Source: Caulobacterales bacterium RIFOXYB1_FULL_67_16 | GTDB lineage: Bacteria > Pseudomonadota > Alphaproteobacteria > Caulobacterales > Caulobacteraceae | Assembly: GCA_001796045.1 (NCBI GenBank) | Contig: MGLN01000176.1 | Span: forward strand, 1 to 17,778 | Length of the DNA stretch: 17,778 bases | Reading direction: 5' to 3' | Shown here: piece after piece, positions 1 to 6,567 of the stretch | Position numbering within the stretch: position 1 is the first letter of the stretch | Layout: every line of letters starts with the position of its first letter | Translations under genes and position numbers: made by a program | Notes under the pieces: model-generated | What the model saw: the letters and a program-made list of their open reading frames with translations, nothing else | Databases searched by the model: none | What the model was told of the DNA's origin: nothing

Positions 1-1633
1 TGGCGACCTCGGCCTGGACCGCGAAGACGTCGACGGCGTGATAGTGGAGCGCGTGCAGGGTCGCGGCGGTCGGGCTGGGCGTCCAGGCGGTGTTGGCGCC
101 GGTCTTGGGGTGGCCGATCTTCTGCTCCAGCATGTCGGCCATCCGGTCAGGCGCGGCCCACATGCCCTTGCCGATCTGGGCCCGACCCGACAGGCCGCAC
201 TTCAGGCCGATGGCGACATTGCGCGCCTCATAGGCGGCGATCCAGGCGCTGGACTTGATGTCGGCCTTGCGCACCACCGGACCCGCCTGCATGGCGGTGT
301 GGATCTCGTCGCCGGTGCGGTCCAGGAAGCCGGTATTGATGAAGACGATCCGGTCCTTCACCGCCTGGATGCAGGCGGCCAGATTGGCCGAGGTGCGGCG
401 CTCCTCGTCCATCACCCCGACCTTGATCGTGTGGCGCGGCAGGGCCAGCAGGTCCTCCACCGCGTCGAACAGCCGGTTCGTGAAGCCGCACTCGTCCGGC
501 CCGTGCATCTTGGGCTTGACGATATAGACCGAGCCCGTGGCGCTGTTGCCGAGCCCGCCCAGTCCCTTCACGTCGTAGAGGGCGATCAGGCTGGTGACCA
601 CCGCATCGAGGATGCCTTCGGGCGCCTCGGACCCGTCCGGCAGCCGGACGGCCGGCGTGGTCATCAGATGGCCGACGTTGCGGACGAACAGCAGCGAACG
701 GCCTTTCAGCGTCAGGGTCGAACCATCCGGCGCGGTGAAGGACCGGTCCGGGTTCAGGCGGCGGGTCAGGGTCTTGCCGCCCTTGTCGAAGGTCTCGACC
801 AGGTCGCCCTTCATCAGGCCCAGCCAGTTGCGATAGGCCGCGACCTTGTCGGCGGCGTCGACGGCGGCGACCGAGTCTTCCAGGTCGCAGATGGTGGTCA
901 GGGCCGCCTCCAGCACGACGTCGGCGATCCCGGCCGGATCGTCCCGTCCGATCGGGTGGGCGCGGTCGAAGATCACCTCGATATGGAGGCCGTTGTGGCG
1001 GAACAGGCGCGAGCCCTCCGTCCGCCCCGCGAACTGGTCCGAATCCTTCAGGACAATGGCGTCCGCGTCGGTGAGTGCGGTCCATGAGCCCTCGGCCAGG
1101 GGCACGGCCTCGTCCAGGAAGGCCTTGGCCCGGGCCACGACCCGGACTCCGCGTTCGGGATCGTAGCCGCCGCCTGTCGGCAGATCGCCCAGGGCGTCCG
1201 TGCCGTAAAGGGCGTCGTACAGACTGCCCCAGCGGGCGTTGGCGGCGTTCAGCAGGAAGCGGGCGTTGAGGATCGGCACGACCAGTTGGGGCCCGGCCAT
1301 GCGGGCGATCTCCTCGTCGACCCCCGTCGTGCCGATAGCGAAGGGCGCCGGCTCATCGACCAGATAGCCGATCTCGCGCAGCAAGGCCTCGGTCGCCGTC
1401 GGATCGTGGGGCTGTCCCTTGCGCTCGGCGTGCCAGGCGTCGATCCGGGCCTGAAGGGCGTCCCGCCGGGCCAGGAGGGTGCGGTTCTCGGGCGCGAACC
1501 GCGCGAACAGGTCCGCCGCGCCCGACCAGAAGCCCGCCGCATCCCGCCCGAGGCCCGGCAGGACCTCTTGCTCGATCAGGGCCGCGAGTTCGGCGGCGAC
1601 CTGCAATCCGGCGCGATCTTCATAGACGGTCAT
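1..1633 (-). CDS. glcB: Malate synthase G, C-terminus beyond window
   Basis: Condenses glyoxylate with acetyl-CoA to malate in the cytoplasm (glyoxylate bypass, growth on C2 compounds). About 544 codons are present; the family is usually about 720 aa, so the C-terminal quarter, with the catalytic Asp (Asp631 in E. coli), lies outside the window. The frame starts MTVYEDRAGLQVA and contains typical MSG blocks: FVRNVGHLMT, VYIVKPKMHGP, GVMDEERRT, FLDRTGDEIHT, GKGMW and TAATLHALHYH. Arg318, Glu410 and Asp438 appear equivalent to Arg338, Glu427 and Asp455 of the E. coli enzyme (substrate and Mg binding). An AGGG element six bases upstream supports the start at 1633. The gene appears to be transcribed alone within the window. 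Identity is very secure; only the end is unseen. Confidence 0.97.
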   Translation of the reverse strand, partial: MTVYEDRAGLQVAAELAALIEQEVLPGLGRDAAGFWSGAADLFARFAPENRTLLARRDALQARIDAWHAERKGQPHDPTATEALLREIGYLVDEPAPFAIGTTGVDEEIARMAGPQLVVPILNARFLLNAANARWGSLYDALYGTDALGDLPTGGGYDPERGVRVVARAKAFLDEAVPLAEGSWTALTDADAIVLKDSDQFAGRTEGSRLFRHNGLHIEVIFDRAHPIGRDDPAGIADVVLEAALTTICDLEDSVAAVDAADKVAAYRNWLGLMKGDLVETFDKGGKTLTRRLNPDRSFTAPDGSTLTLKGRSLLFVRNVGHLMTTPAVRLPDGSEAPEGILDAVVTSLIALYDVKGLGGLGNSATGSVYIVKPKMHGPDECGFTNRLFDAVEDLLALPRHTIKVGVMDEERRTSANLAACIQAVKDRIVFINTGFLDRTGDEIHTAMQAGPVVRKADIKSSAWIAAYEARNVAIGLKCGLSGRAQIGKGMWAAPDRMADMLEQKIGHPKTGANTAWTPSPTAATLHALHYHAVDVFAVQAEVA

Positions 1634-1670
1634 GGCGAACCCTTTTCGGCGGCGGCCGGATCGTAACAAT

Positions 1671-1682
1671 GCGTGATCACGC
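1671..1682. promoter_or_regulatory. 12-bp perfect palindrome upstream of glcB
   Basis: GCGTGATCACGC is a perfect 12-bp palindrome 38 bp upstream of the glcB start, in an otherwise non-coding 243-bp gap. Its position fits an operator for the malate synthase gene. No convincing -35/-10 pair was recognised, and no regulator is identified. It could be chance in GC-rich DNA. Confidence 0.3.
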
Positions 1683-1790
1683 TAAGCCGAGCGCGCGGGC
1701 CTCCGCAAGGGTCACGTCGCGTCAGCTCCTTCGCTTTTCGTCGAACACGGGCATACGGCGCCCCCCGCCGCGGTGACGAAGCCTTAACCG

Positions 1791-1868
1791 CGTCCGTGAA
1801 CCGGACCTCAAGCGAACTGTCCTACATCTGAAGACACGGACGACCTCGCGTCCGGCTTGCGGAAAGCC
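1791..1868 (+). promoter_or_regulatory. Structured leader with alternative hairpins upstream of the 124-aa gene
   Basis: The 5' region of the following gene can fold in competing ways. CGTCCGTG (1791-1798) is perfectly complementary to CACGGACG (1835-1842). The GGACG part of the latter can instead pair with CGTCC (1849-1853). A further GGCTT/AAGCC hairpin (1854-1868) would enclose the purine-rich GGAAAG that serves as a possible ribosome binding site. This looks like an attenuator or translational switch, but GC-rich DNA gives many such pairings, so it is an inference only. Confidence 0.25.
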
Positions 1869-1876
1869 TTTCGCCC

Positions 1877-2251
1877 ATGCTGTTTCTTCTGAACGACGTC
1901 GTGTTCGACCTGGACGAGGCCTGCCCGGTCACGCCCGCCGACGCGCGCCGGTTCGAGAAGCTGGGCTTCGACTATGTGCTGGAGCTGGGCTGCGAACTGT
2001 TCGCCGAGGATCCGCTGCTGCACCGCCACGATCCCGCACGGGCGCGTCGTCTGGCCTGGCTGATCGCCGACCGCAGCCCGGACGTCAATGCGGCCCTGTT
2101 CGCCGCGCCCGAGGCCGGATGCAATCCCGATCTGGTCGAGCCGCGCTTCTGCACCCTGCCGGACGCCGTCATGGGACAGCTGCACGACAAGGGCCGTCGC
2201 CTCGACGCGATCGCCGCCGATCGCGCCGTGTGGAACCGCCTGGCCGCCTGA
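1877..2251 (+). CDS. Conserved-looking protein of unknown function (124 aa)
   Basis: I do not recognise the family. The protein is acidic, starts MLFLLNDVVFDLDEA, has no signal peptide or membrane span, and is probably a compact cytoplasmic alpha/beta protein. Residues 22-45 contain FEKLGFDYVLELGCELF, and the C-terminal third is helical and charged (DAVMGQLHDKGRRLDAI). Third-codon-position GC is high and the composition matches the neighbouring core genes, so the frame is probably real. The start is supported by GGAAAG about 10 bases upstream. It stands alone between two oppositely oriented genes. A shorter frame on the other strand (1808-2185) is an antisense shadow with lower protein plausibility. 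Confidence 0.75.
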   Translation: MLFLLNDVVFDLDEACPVTPADARRFEKLGFDYVLELGCELFAEDPLLHRHDPARARRLAWLIADRSPDVNAALFAAPEAGCNPDLVEPRFCTLPDAVMGQLHDKGRRLDAIAADRAVWNRLAA

Positions 2252-2262
2252 AAGCGGCGGCC
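2242..2262 (+). terminator. Possible weak terminator overlapping the stop codon of the 124-aa gene
   Basis: GGCCGCC (2242-2248) and GGCGGCC (2256-2262) form a perfect 7-bp all-GC stem with a 7-base loop holding the TGA stop. The following bases, TTCAAACC, are not a good U-tract, so termination would be weak. The same stem reads on the other strand, where it lies just beyond the end of the small membrane-protein gene. Confidence 0.3.
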
Positions 2263-2274
2263 TTCAAACCCGCG

Positions 2275-2436
2275 TCAGAACGCCGTGAACAGGATGTGCA
2301 CGGCGCCGGCCACGGTGAAGATGAAGCCGAAGCCCATCACCAGGCCGATGGCCGGGTGCATCTTGCGCGGGCGCTCGTAGGACGAGCGCGCCAAGCCGGA
2401 AACGCGGTCTTCTGGATGGATCACAGCCATCGTCAT
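2275..2436 (-). CDS. Small single-span membrane protein (53 aa)
   Basis: The frame reads MTMAVIHPEDRV, then a basic stretch (SYERPRKMHPA), then one hydrophobic span at about residues 29-51 (IGLVMGFGFIFTVAGAVHIL), ending TAF. Lys and Arg before the span predict an N-in topology. GGGAAAGGAA lies directly upstream: AGGG is 7 bases from the first ATG and AAGGA is 7 bases from a second ATG at 2430, so the mature protein may begin MAVIHPED (51 aa). It resembles in size and layout small accessory subunits of respiratory complexes, but no family was recognised. It is monocistronic and points towards the end of the 124-aa gene. Confidence 0.65.
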   Translation of the reverse strand: MTMAVIHPEDRVSGLARSSYERPRKMHPAIGLVMGFGFIFTVAGAVHILFTAF

Positions 2437-2522
2437 TTCCTTTCCCTATGGTCCCGGTTCGACCCGGGAGGGGAGCGTCGGGCTCTGACGGCCTGATCGT
2501 CCTCCGACCCGACAATGACTCC

Positions 2523-2549
2523 AATAGCCCCTTATGGCGAGGGGTTATT
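2523..2549. terminator. AT-flanked stem-loop, terminator- or attenuator-like
   Basis: AATAGCCCCT (2523-2532) and AGGGGTTATT (2540-2549) pair over 10 positions (nine Watson-Crick and one G-U) around a 7-base loop. The plus-strand tail is short (TTG). It sits in a 223-bp intergenic region, upstream of the peptidase gene and behind the start of the small membrane-protein gene. It could stop plus-strand read-through from the 124-aa gene or act in the leader of the peptidase mRNA. Confidence 0.4.
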
Positions 2550-2659
2550 TGATGTGGCGCAAAGGCGCAGCCTTCCGTGGAAATCGACCTCGGCCTGCTT
2601 CTGCGGCTTTACGCGACCGCACAACCTCTGCGACTAAGAACGGAGTTGCGGAGGGGCTT

Positions 2660-4234
2660 ATGAAGCGGACGGGTTGGAGCGCGGGCGTCGCGGCGGCGCT
2701 GGCGCTGATGGGGGCGGCGACGGCGGCGCGGGCCGATTGGCTCAAGGCCGAGAGCGAGCGGTTTATCGTCTACAGCGAGGGGAGCGAACGGTCGCTTCGG
2801 GACTATGTCCAGAAGCTGGAGACCTTTGACCGGGTCATGCGCTATCGTTCGGGCCTGCCGATGAACGAGGCGCCCCCGCGCAAACTGCCCATCTACCTCG
2901 TCGGATCGAGGGCCGGCCTGCTGCGGGTTCACCCTCAGACCGCCCCGAATGTCGTGGGCACCTACTTCCCCACTGCGGAGGACATTTTTGCGGTCGCCAT
3001 CCGGGGCGAGAACGAGGAAGTCCTGCTGCACGAATACGTGCACCACTTCATGTGGGCCAGCGCGGCCGCCGCCTACCCCGGCTGGTTCGTGGAAGGATTC
3101 GCCGAATATTATATGACGGCCGACGTCACGGACGACGAGGTGAAGCTGGGCGGTTACAGCGACAATCGCGCGTATTGGTTGTTCAATGGGACTTGGCTCC
3201 CTCTCGAGGTTCTCCTGAGGACCCGACCGGGCGAGGTCACCCGCAGCAGTCACCGCGAGACCTATTACCCCGTCGCCTGGCTGATGACCCACTGGTTCTT
3301 GAGCGATCCCGAGCGCTCTCGCCAGCTGGGCGCCTATCTCACGGACGTGGCCGCCGGAGGCGATCCGGTCGAGGCCATGGAGGCCGCCACGGGACTGAGC
3401 CTCAACGAACTGCGCTCCGAGCTCCGGAAATACATGATGGGTCGACGGTTGTTGATCCGTACCCTCAGAAGCGACTTTCCGGTGGCAAACATCGTCGTCA
3501 CCCGTCTCCCCAAGTCCGCCAACGATCTGCTGCTCATCAATCAGAGACTGAAGATCGGCGTGCCTGACGAGGATAGGGCCGCCCTAGGTCAAGAAGTGGC
3601 TCGCATAGCCGCCCGGCACGGCGACGACTCCTTGGCGCTCTTGGCCGCCGGTCACGCCGGCATGCATTTCGGCGACCGCCCTGCTGGAGAGCGCGCCTTG
3701 CAACGGTTGATCGAGCTTGAGCCCGACAACGTCGAGGCCTTGCAGTTCCTGGCGCAGGAACGGCTACGCCGCGCGGATGAGACGGAAAACGACACCGAAC
3801 GGATGACGCTGAAGCGTGAAGCCAGACTTTATCTTGGCCGCGCCTATGCCGCCGCAGAGAACGACTATCGAACCCTGATGCTGATCGCCGAGTGGCGGAG
3901 CGGCGAGCCCGGCTATCCCAATGAGAACGACATGCTGACCTTGGGCCTCGCCTTTGACCGCGCGCCGCAACTGGCCGAAGTCCGCCTGAGCTACGCCGCC
4001 GCCCTGATCGAAACCGAAGACAAGGATGAGGCGATCAGAGTGCTCGGACCCTTGGCCAACAATCCGCACGGCGGAGGGGCGGCGGATTTGGCGGCGCGGA
4101 TGATCGCCGCTCTGGAGAGCGGAGAAGCCATGCCGGCGCTCGACGAACCCATTATTGACGACGACTCTTCGGTCCAGCCGCCTGCGCCGCCCGAAGCCCC
4201 GCCTGAATCGCCCCCGGTGCCCGCCGGCGAGTGA
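2660..4234 (+). CDS. Exported gluzincin-like (HExxH) peptidase with TPR-like C-terminal region
   Basis: A 524-aa protein starting MKRTGWSAGVAAALAL, with a signal peptide likely cleaved after ARA (about residue 25), so it is periplasmic or surface-exposed. Residues 124-128 are HEYVH, the zinc-binding HExxH motif. PGWFVEGFAEYY follows, with Glu145 suitably spaced as the third zinc ligand, as in gluzincins and DUF1570-like proteins. The second half (about 345-500) is helical with TPR-like repeats (LLAAGHAGMHFGDRPAGERALQRLIEL; LSYAAALIETEDKDEAIRVLGPLA), and the tail is proline-rich and acidic. GGAGGGG just upstream supports this start; an in-frame upstream ATG at 2534 would destroy the signal peptide. 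GC content looks slightly lower than in neighbours. The substrate is unknown; it may be an adaptor-like peptidase for envelope proteins. Confidence 0.85.
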   Translation: MKRTGWSAGVAAALALMGAATAARADWLKAESERFIVYSEGSERSLRDYVQKLETFDRVMRYRSGLPMNEAPPRKLPIYLVGSRAGLLRVHPQTAPNVVGTYFPTAEDIFAVAIRGENEEVLLHEYVHHFMWASAAAAYPGWFVEGFAEYYMTADVTDDEVKLGGYSDNRAYWLFNGTWLPLEVLLRTRPGEVTRSSHRETYYPVAWLMTHWFLSDPERSRQLGAYLTDVAAGGDPVEAMEAATGLSLNELRSELRKYMMGRRLLIRTLRSDFPVANIVVTRLPKSANDLLLINQRLKIGVPDEDRAALGQEVARIAARHGDDSLALLAAGHAGMHFGDRPAGERALQRLIELEPDNVEALQFLAQERLRRADETENDTERMTLKREARLYLGRAYAAAENDYRTLMLIAEWRSGEPGYPNENDMLTLGLAFDRAPQLAEVRLSYAAALIETEDKDEAIRVLGPLANNPHGGGAADLAARMIAALESGEAMPALDEPIIDDDSSVQPPAPPEAPPESPPVPAGE

Positions 4235-4246
4235 CTTTCTGCGCCG

Positions 4247-4265
4247 GGCGCGCTAGTCGCGCGCC
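4247..4265 (+). promoter_or_regulatory. Perfect GC hairpin abutting the prfC start codon
   Basis: GGCGCGC (4247-4253), loop TAGTC, GCGCGCC (4259-4265) form a perfect 7-bp stem that ends on the base before the ATG. It occupies the position where a Shine-Dalgarno sequence should be, and no SD is visible. It may limit initiation or couple prfC translation to the gene upstream, which ends 31 bases earlier. Confidence 0.45.
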
Positions 4266-5909
4266 ATGTCCACATTGACCCTGCCTGAAGAAGCGGCGCG
4301 CCGGCGCACCTTCGCCATCATCGCCCACCCGGACGCCGGCAAGACGACCCTGACCGAGCACATCCTGCTGGCCGGGGGCGCCATTCGTGCGGCCGGCGCC
4401 GTGCGGGCGCGGGGCGAGAACCGCCGGACGCGGTCCGACTGGATGAAGATCGAGAAGGAGCGCGGCATTTCCGTCAGCGCCTCGGTCATGACGTTCGAGC
4501 ACGACGGCAAGATGTTCAACCTGCTCGACACCCCGGGGCACGAGGACTTCTCGGAAGACACCTATCGCACCCTGACCGCCGCCGACTGCGCCATCATGGT
4601 GCTGGACGCCGCCAAGGGGATCGAGCCGCAGACGCTGAAACTGTTCGAGGTCTGCCGGCTGCGCGACATTCCGATCATCACCTTCATCAACAAGCTGGAC
4701 CGCGAGGCCCAGGACCCGATGGCCCTGCTGGACGACATCGCCTCGCGGCTGCAACTGGACCCGGCGCCCATCTGGTGGCCGGCCGAGAGCGGCAATCGTC
4801 TGCGCGGCATGGTCGAGGTCGGGACCGGCCGGTTCCAGCCCTATGCCCGCAAGGCCGCCGGCGCCGCTGAGGACCCCGACCATCCCCCCGCCCTGCCCCT
4901 GGACCAGGCGGCCCAGTATTTCGAGGCGGGCGAGCAGGAGGCCCTGAGCGAGGCGGTGGAACTGGTCGAGGGCGGCTATCCGGCCTTTGACCGTCAGGCC
5001 TTCCTGGAGGGCCATATGACCCCGGTCCTGTGGGGTTCGGCCCTGCGCCATTTCGGCATAGACGAACTGCTGAAGGCCATCGGCGACTGGGCCCCGGCGC
5101 CCAAGGTCATGAAGGCGCGGAAAGAAGCCCCGCCTGAGACCCGCAACGCCCCGGCGCCCGTAGAGACGACGGTGGAGCCCGGCGCCGACGAGGTCACCGG
5201 CTTCGTCTTCAAGGTCCAGGCCAATATGGACCCCAACCACCGCGACCGGATCGCCATGTTCCGCATGGCCTCGGGCGCCTTCAAGCGCGGCATGAAGCTG
5301 AAGGTCCAGAACACCGGCAAATCCCTGTCGGTCAATGCGCCGATCATGTTCTTCGCCAGCGACCGCGAACTGGCCGACGACGCCTTCGCCGGCGACGTGA
5401 TCGGCATTCCGAACCACGGGGTGCTGCGGGTGGGCGACAGCTTGTCGGAGAGCGGCGTGGTGCGGTTCGCCGGCCTGCCGAACTTCGCGCCTGAAATCCT
5501 GCAACGGGTGCGGGTCAAGGATCCGCTGAAGGCCAAACACCTGAAGAAGGCGCTGGAGGGCCTGGCCGAGGAAGGCGTGACCCAGCTGTTCCGCCCGGAG
5601 ATCGGGGCCGACTTCATCGTCGGCGCCGTGGGCCAGCTGCAGTTCGAGGTCATGGCCGACCGGCTGGGCGAGGAATACGGCCTGGACGTCCTCTTCGAAC
5701 CCAGCCCCTATGCCGAGGCCCGCTGGATCGCCCCGACCGCCGAAGGGGCCGACGCCGACCTGGAGGACTTCATGGGCAAATACCGCCCCCAGATGGCCCG
5801 CGACATCGACCAGGCCCCCGTCTTCCTGGCCAAGTCCAGCTGGGAGACCGGCTACGTCGGCGAACGCTTCCCCAAGGTGGCCTTCACCAAGACCAAGGAG
5901 CGGGGTTAA
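4266..5909 (+). CDS. prfC: Peptide chain release factor 3 (RF3)
   Basis: Translational GTPase that removes RF1/RF2 from the ribosome after peptide release. The 547 aa (E. coli RF3 is 529) carry every G motif: AHPDAGKTT (20-28), GISV (67-70), DTPGH (88-92), NKLD (142-145) and GSAL (257-260). Residues RRTFAIIAHPDAGKTTLTEHILL and the ending QAPVFLAKSSWETGYVGERFP are characteristic of RF3 rather than EF-G or LepA. The N-terminus aligns with known RF3 starts, so the ATG at 4266 is right despite the absence of a Shine-Dalgarno sequence. The gene follows the peptidase gene by 31 bases and ends tail-to-tail with senC, the stop codons overlapping within a palindrome. Confidence 0.97.
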   Translation: MSTLTLPEEAARRRTFAIIAHPDAGKTTLTEHILLAGGAIRAAGAVRARGENRRTRSDWMKIEKERGISVSASVMTFEHDGKMFNLLDTPGHEDFSEDTYRTLTAADCAIMVLDAAKGIEPQTLKLFEVCRLRDIPIITFINKLDREAQDPMALLDDIASRLQLDPAPIWWPAESGNRLRGMVEVGTGRFQPYARKAAGAAEDPDHPPALPLDQAAQYFEAGEQEALSEAVELVEGGYPAFDRQAFLEGHMTPVLWGSALRHFGIDELLKAIGDWAPAPKVMKARKEAPPETRNAPAPVETTVEPGADEVTGFVFKVQANMDPNHRDRIAMFRMASGAFKRGMKLKVQNTGKSLSVNAPIMFFASDRELADDAFAGDVIGIPNHGVLRVGDSLSESGVVRFAGLPNFAPEILQRVRVKDPLKAKHLKKALEGLAEEGVTQLFRPEIGADFIVGAVGQLQFEVMADRLGEEYGLDVLFEPSPYAEARWIAPTAEGADADLEDFMGKYRPQMARDIDQAPVFLAKSSWETGYVGERFPKVAFTKTKERG

Positions 5910-5915
5910 CCCCGC
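5900..5915. repeat. 16-bp perfect palindrome containing two opposed stop codons
   Basis: GCGGGGTTAACCCCGC is perfectly palindromic. The central TTAA holds the prfC stop (TAA, 5907-5909) on the plus strand and the senC stop (TAA, complement of 5906-5908) on the minus strand. As RNA, either strand could form a stem only with no real loop, so it is a poor classical terminator; it may still mark the transcript ends of both genes. Confidence 0.5.
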
Positions 5916-6523
5916 GCCATGGCGTCCTCGATGATCTTGGTCGCCTTGTCCGGCCCAAGGCCATAGGCGACGGCGGTACGGAACTTGCCGTCCGGCCCCA
6001 TCAGATAGACGGTCAGGGCGTGGTTCATCGTATAGCCCTCGCCCTCGCCGACCTTCTCGTAATAGGCGCGGTAGGCGCGGGCGGCCTGGGCGACCTGGTC
6101 CGGCGCGCCCGTGAGGCCGATGGTGCCCTTGGGGAAGCCGTCTGAGGACAGATAGTCCTTCAGCTGCTGCGGCGTGTCGCGTTCGGGGTCGATGCTGACG
6201 AAGACGATCTGGAGGTCGTCGGCCTTGTCGCCCAGCCGCTGCTGCACGGCGCCCAGCTCCGCCAGGGTGGTGGGGCAGAATTCGGGGCAGTACGTGAAGC
6301 CAAAGAAGACGAGGCTCCATTTGCCGTTCAGCAGGGTCTGGTCGACCGGGGCGCCGTCCTGGTTCACCAGCTGGAAATCGCCGCCGATCAGGGGCTGGCC
6401 GCTGGAGGAGACCTCGGCCGTCGCGGGGGCGCGGCTGGACACCACCACAACGGTGACGATGGCCAGGGCGGCGGCGATGGCGAAACAGGCGCCCGCGAAC
6501 AGCAGGATGGAACGGCGCGGCAT
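5906..6523 (-). CDS. senC: SCO1/SenC/PrrC family copper-binding thioredoxin-fold protein
   Basis: Membrane-anchored periplasmic copper chaperone and thiol-redox protein for assembly of the CuA centre of cytochrome c oxidase. Of 205 aa, residues 5-29 form an N-terminal anchor (ILLFAGACFAIAAALAIVTVVVV). The thioredoxin-like domain carries TYCPEFCP with the CxxxC copper ligands Cys79 and Cys83, the family block SIDPERDTP at 110-118, and the third ligand His168 in MNHALTVYLMGPDG. The gene starts 44 bp from, and divergent to, regB. In Rhodobacter the homologue (PrrC/SenC) also lies with the RegB/RegA genes and modulates signalling, so the linkage is functional as well as positional. Function in copper delivery is known for the family and inferred here. 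Confidence 0.95.
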   Translation of the reverse strand: MPRRSILLFAGACFAIAAALAIVTVVVVSSRAPATAEVSSSGQPLIGGDFQLVNQDGAPVDQTLLNGKWSLVFFGFTYCPEFCPTTLAELGAVQQRLGDKADDLQIVFVSIDPERDTPQQLKDYLSSDGFPKGTIGLTGAPDQVAQAARAYRAYYEKVGEGEGYTMNHALTVYLMGPDGKFRTAVAYGLGPDKATKIIEDAMARG

Positions 6524-6567
6524 GACGACCTCTGACGAAAACCTCGGACCCGGTCTATAGAAGGCCG

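Noticed and set aside
38..1087. A 349-codon plus-strand open frame opposite glcB
   Set aside because: The minus strand carries unmistakable malate synthase G motifs; this frame is its shadow.
4152..6320. A 722-codon open frame on the minus strand opposite prfC
   Set aside because: Its translation is low-complexity (His, Gly, Arg, Gln rich) with no family resemblance and lies opposite a certain RF3 gene; long antisense frames are expected in GC-rich DNA.
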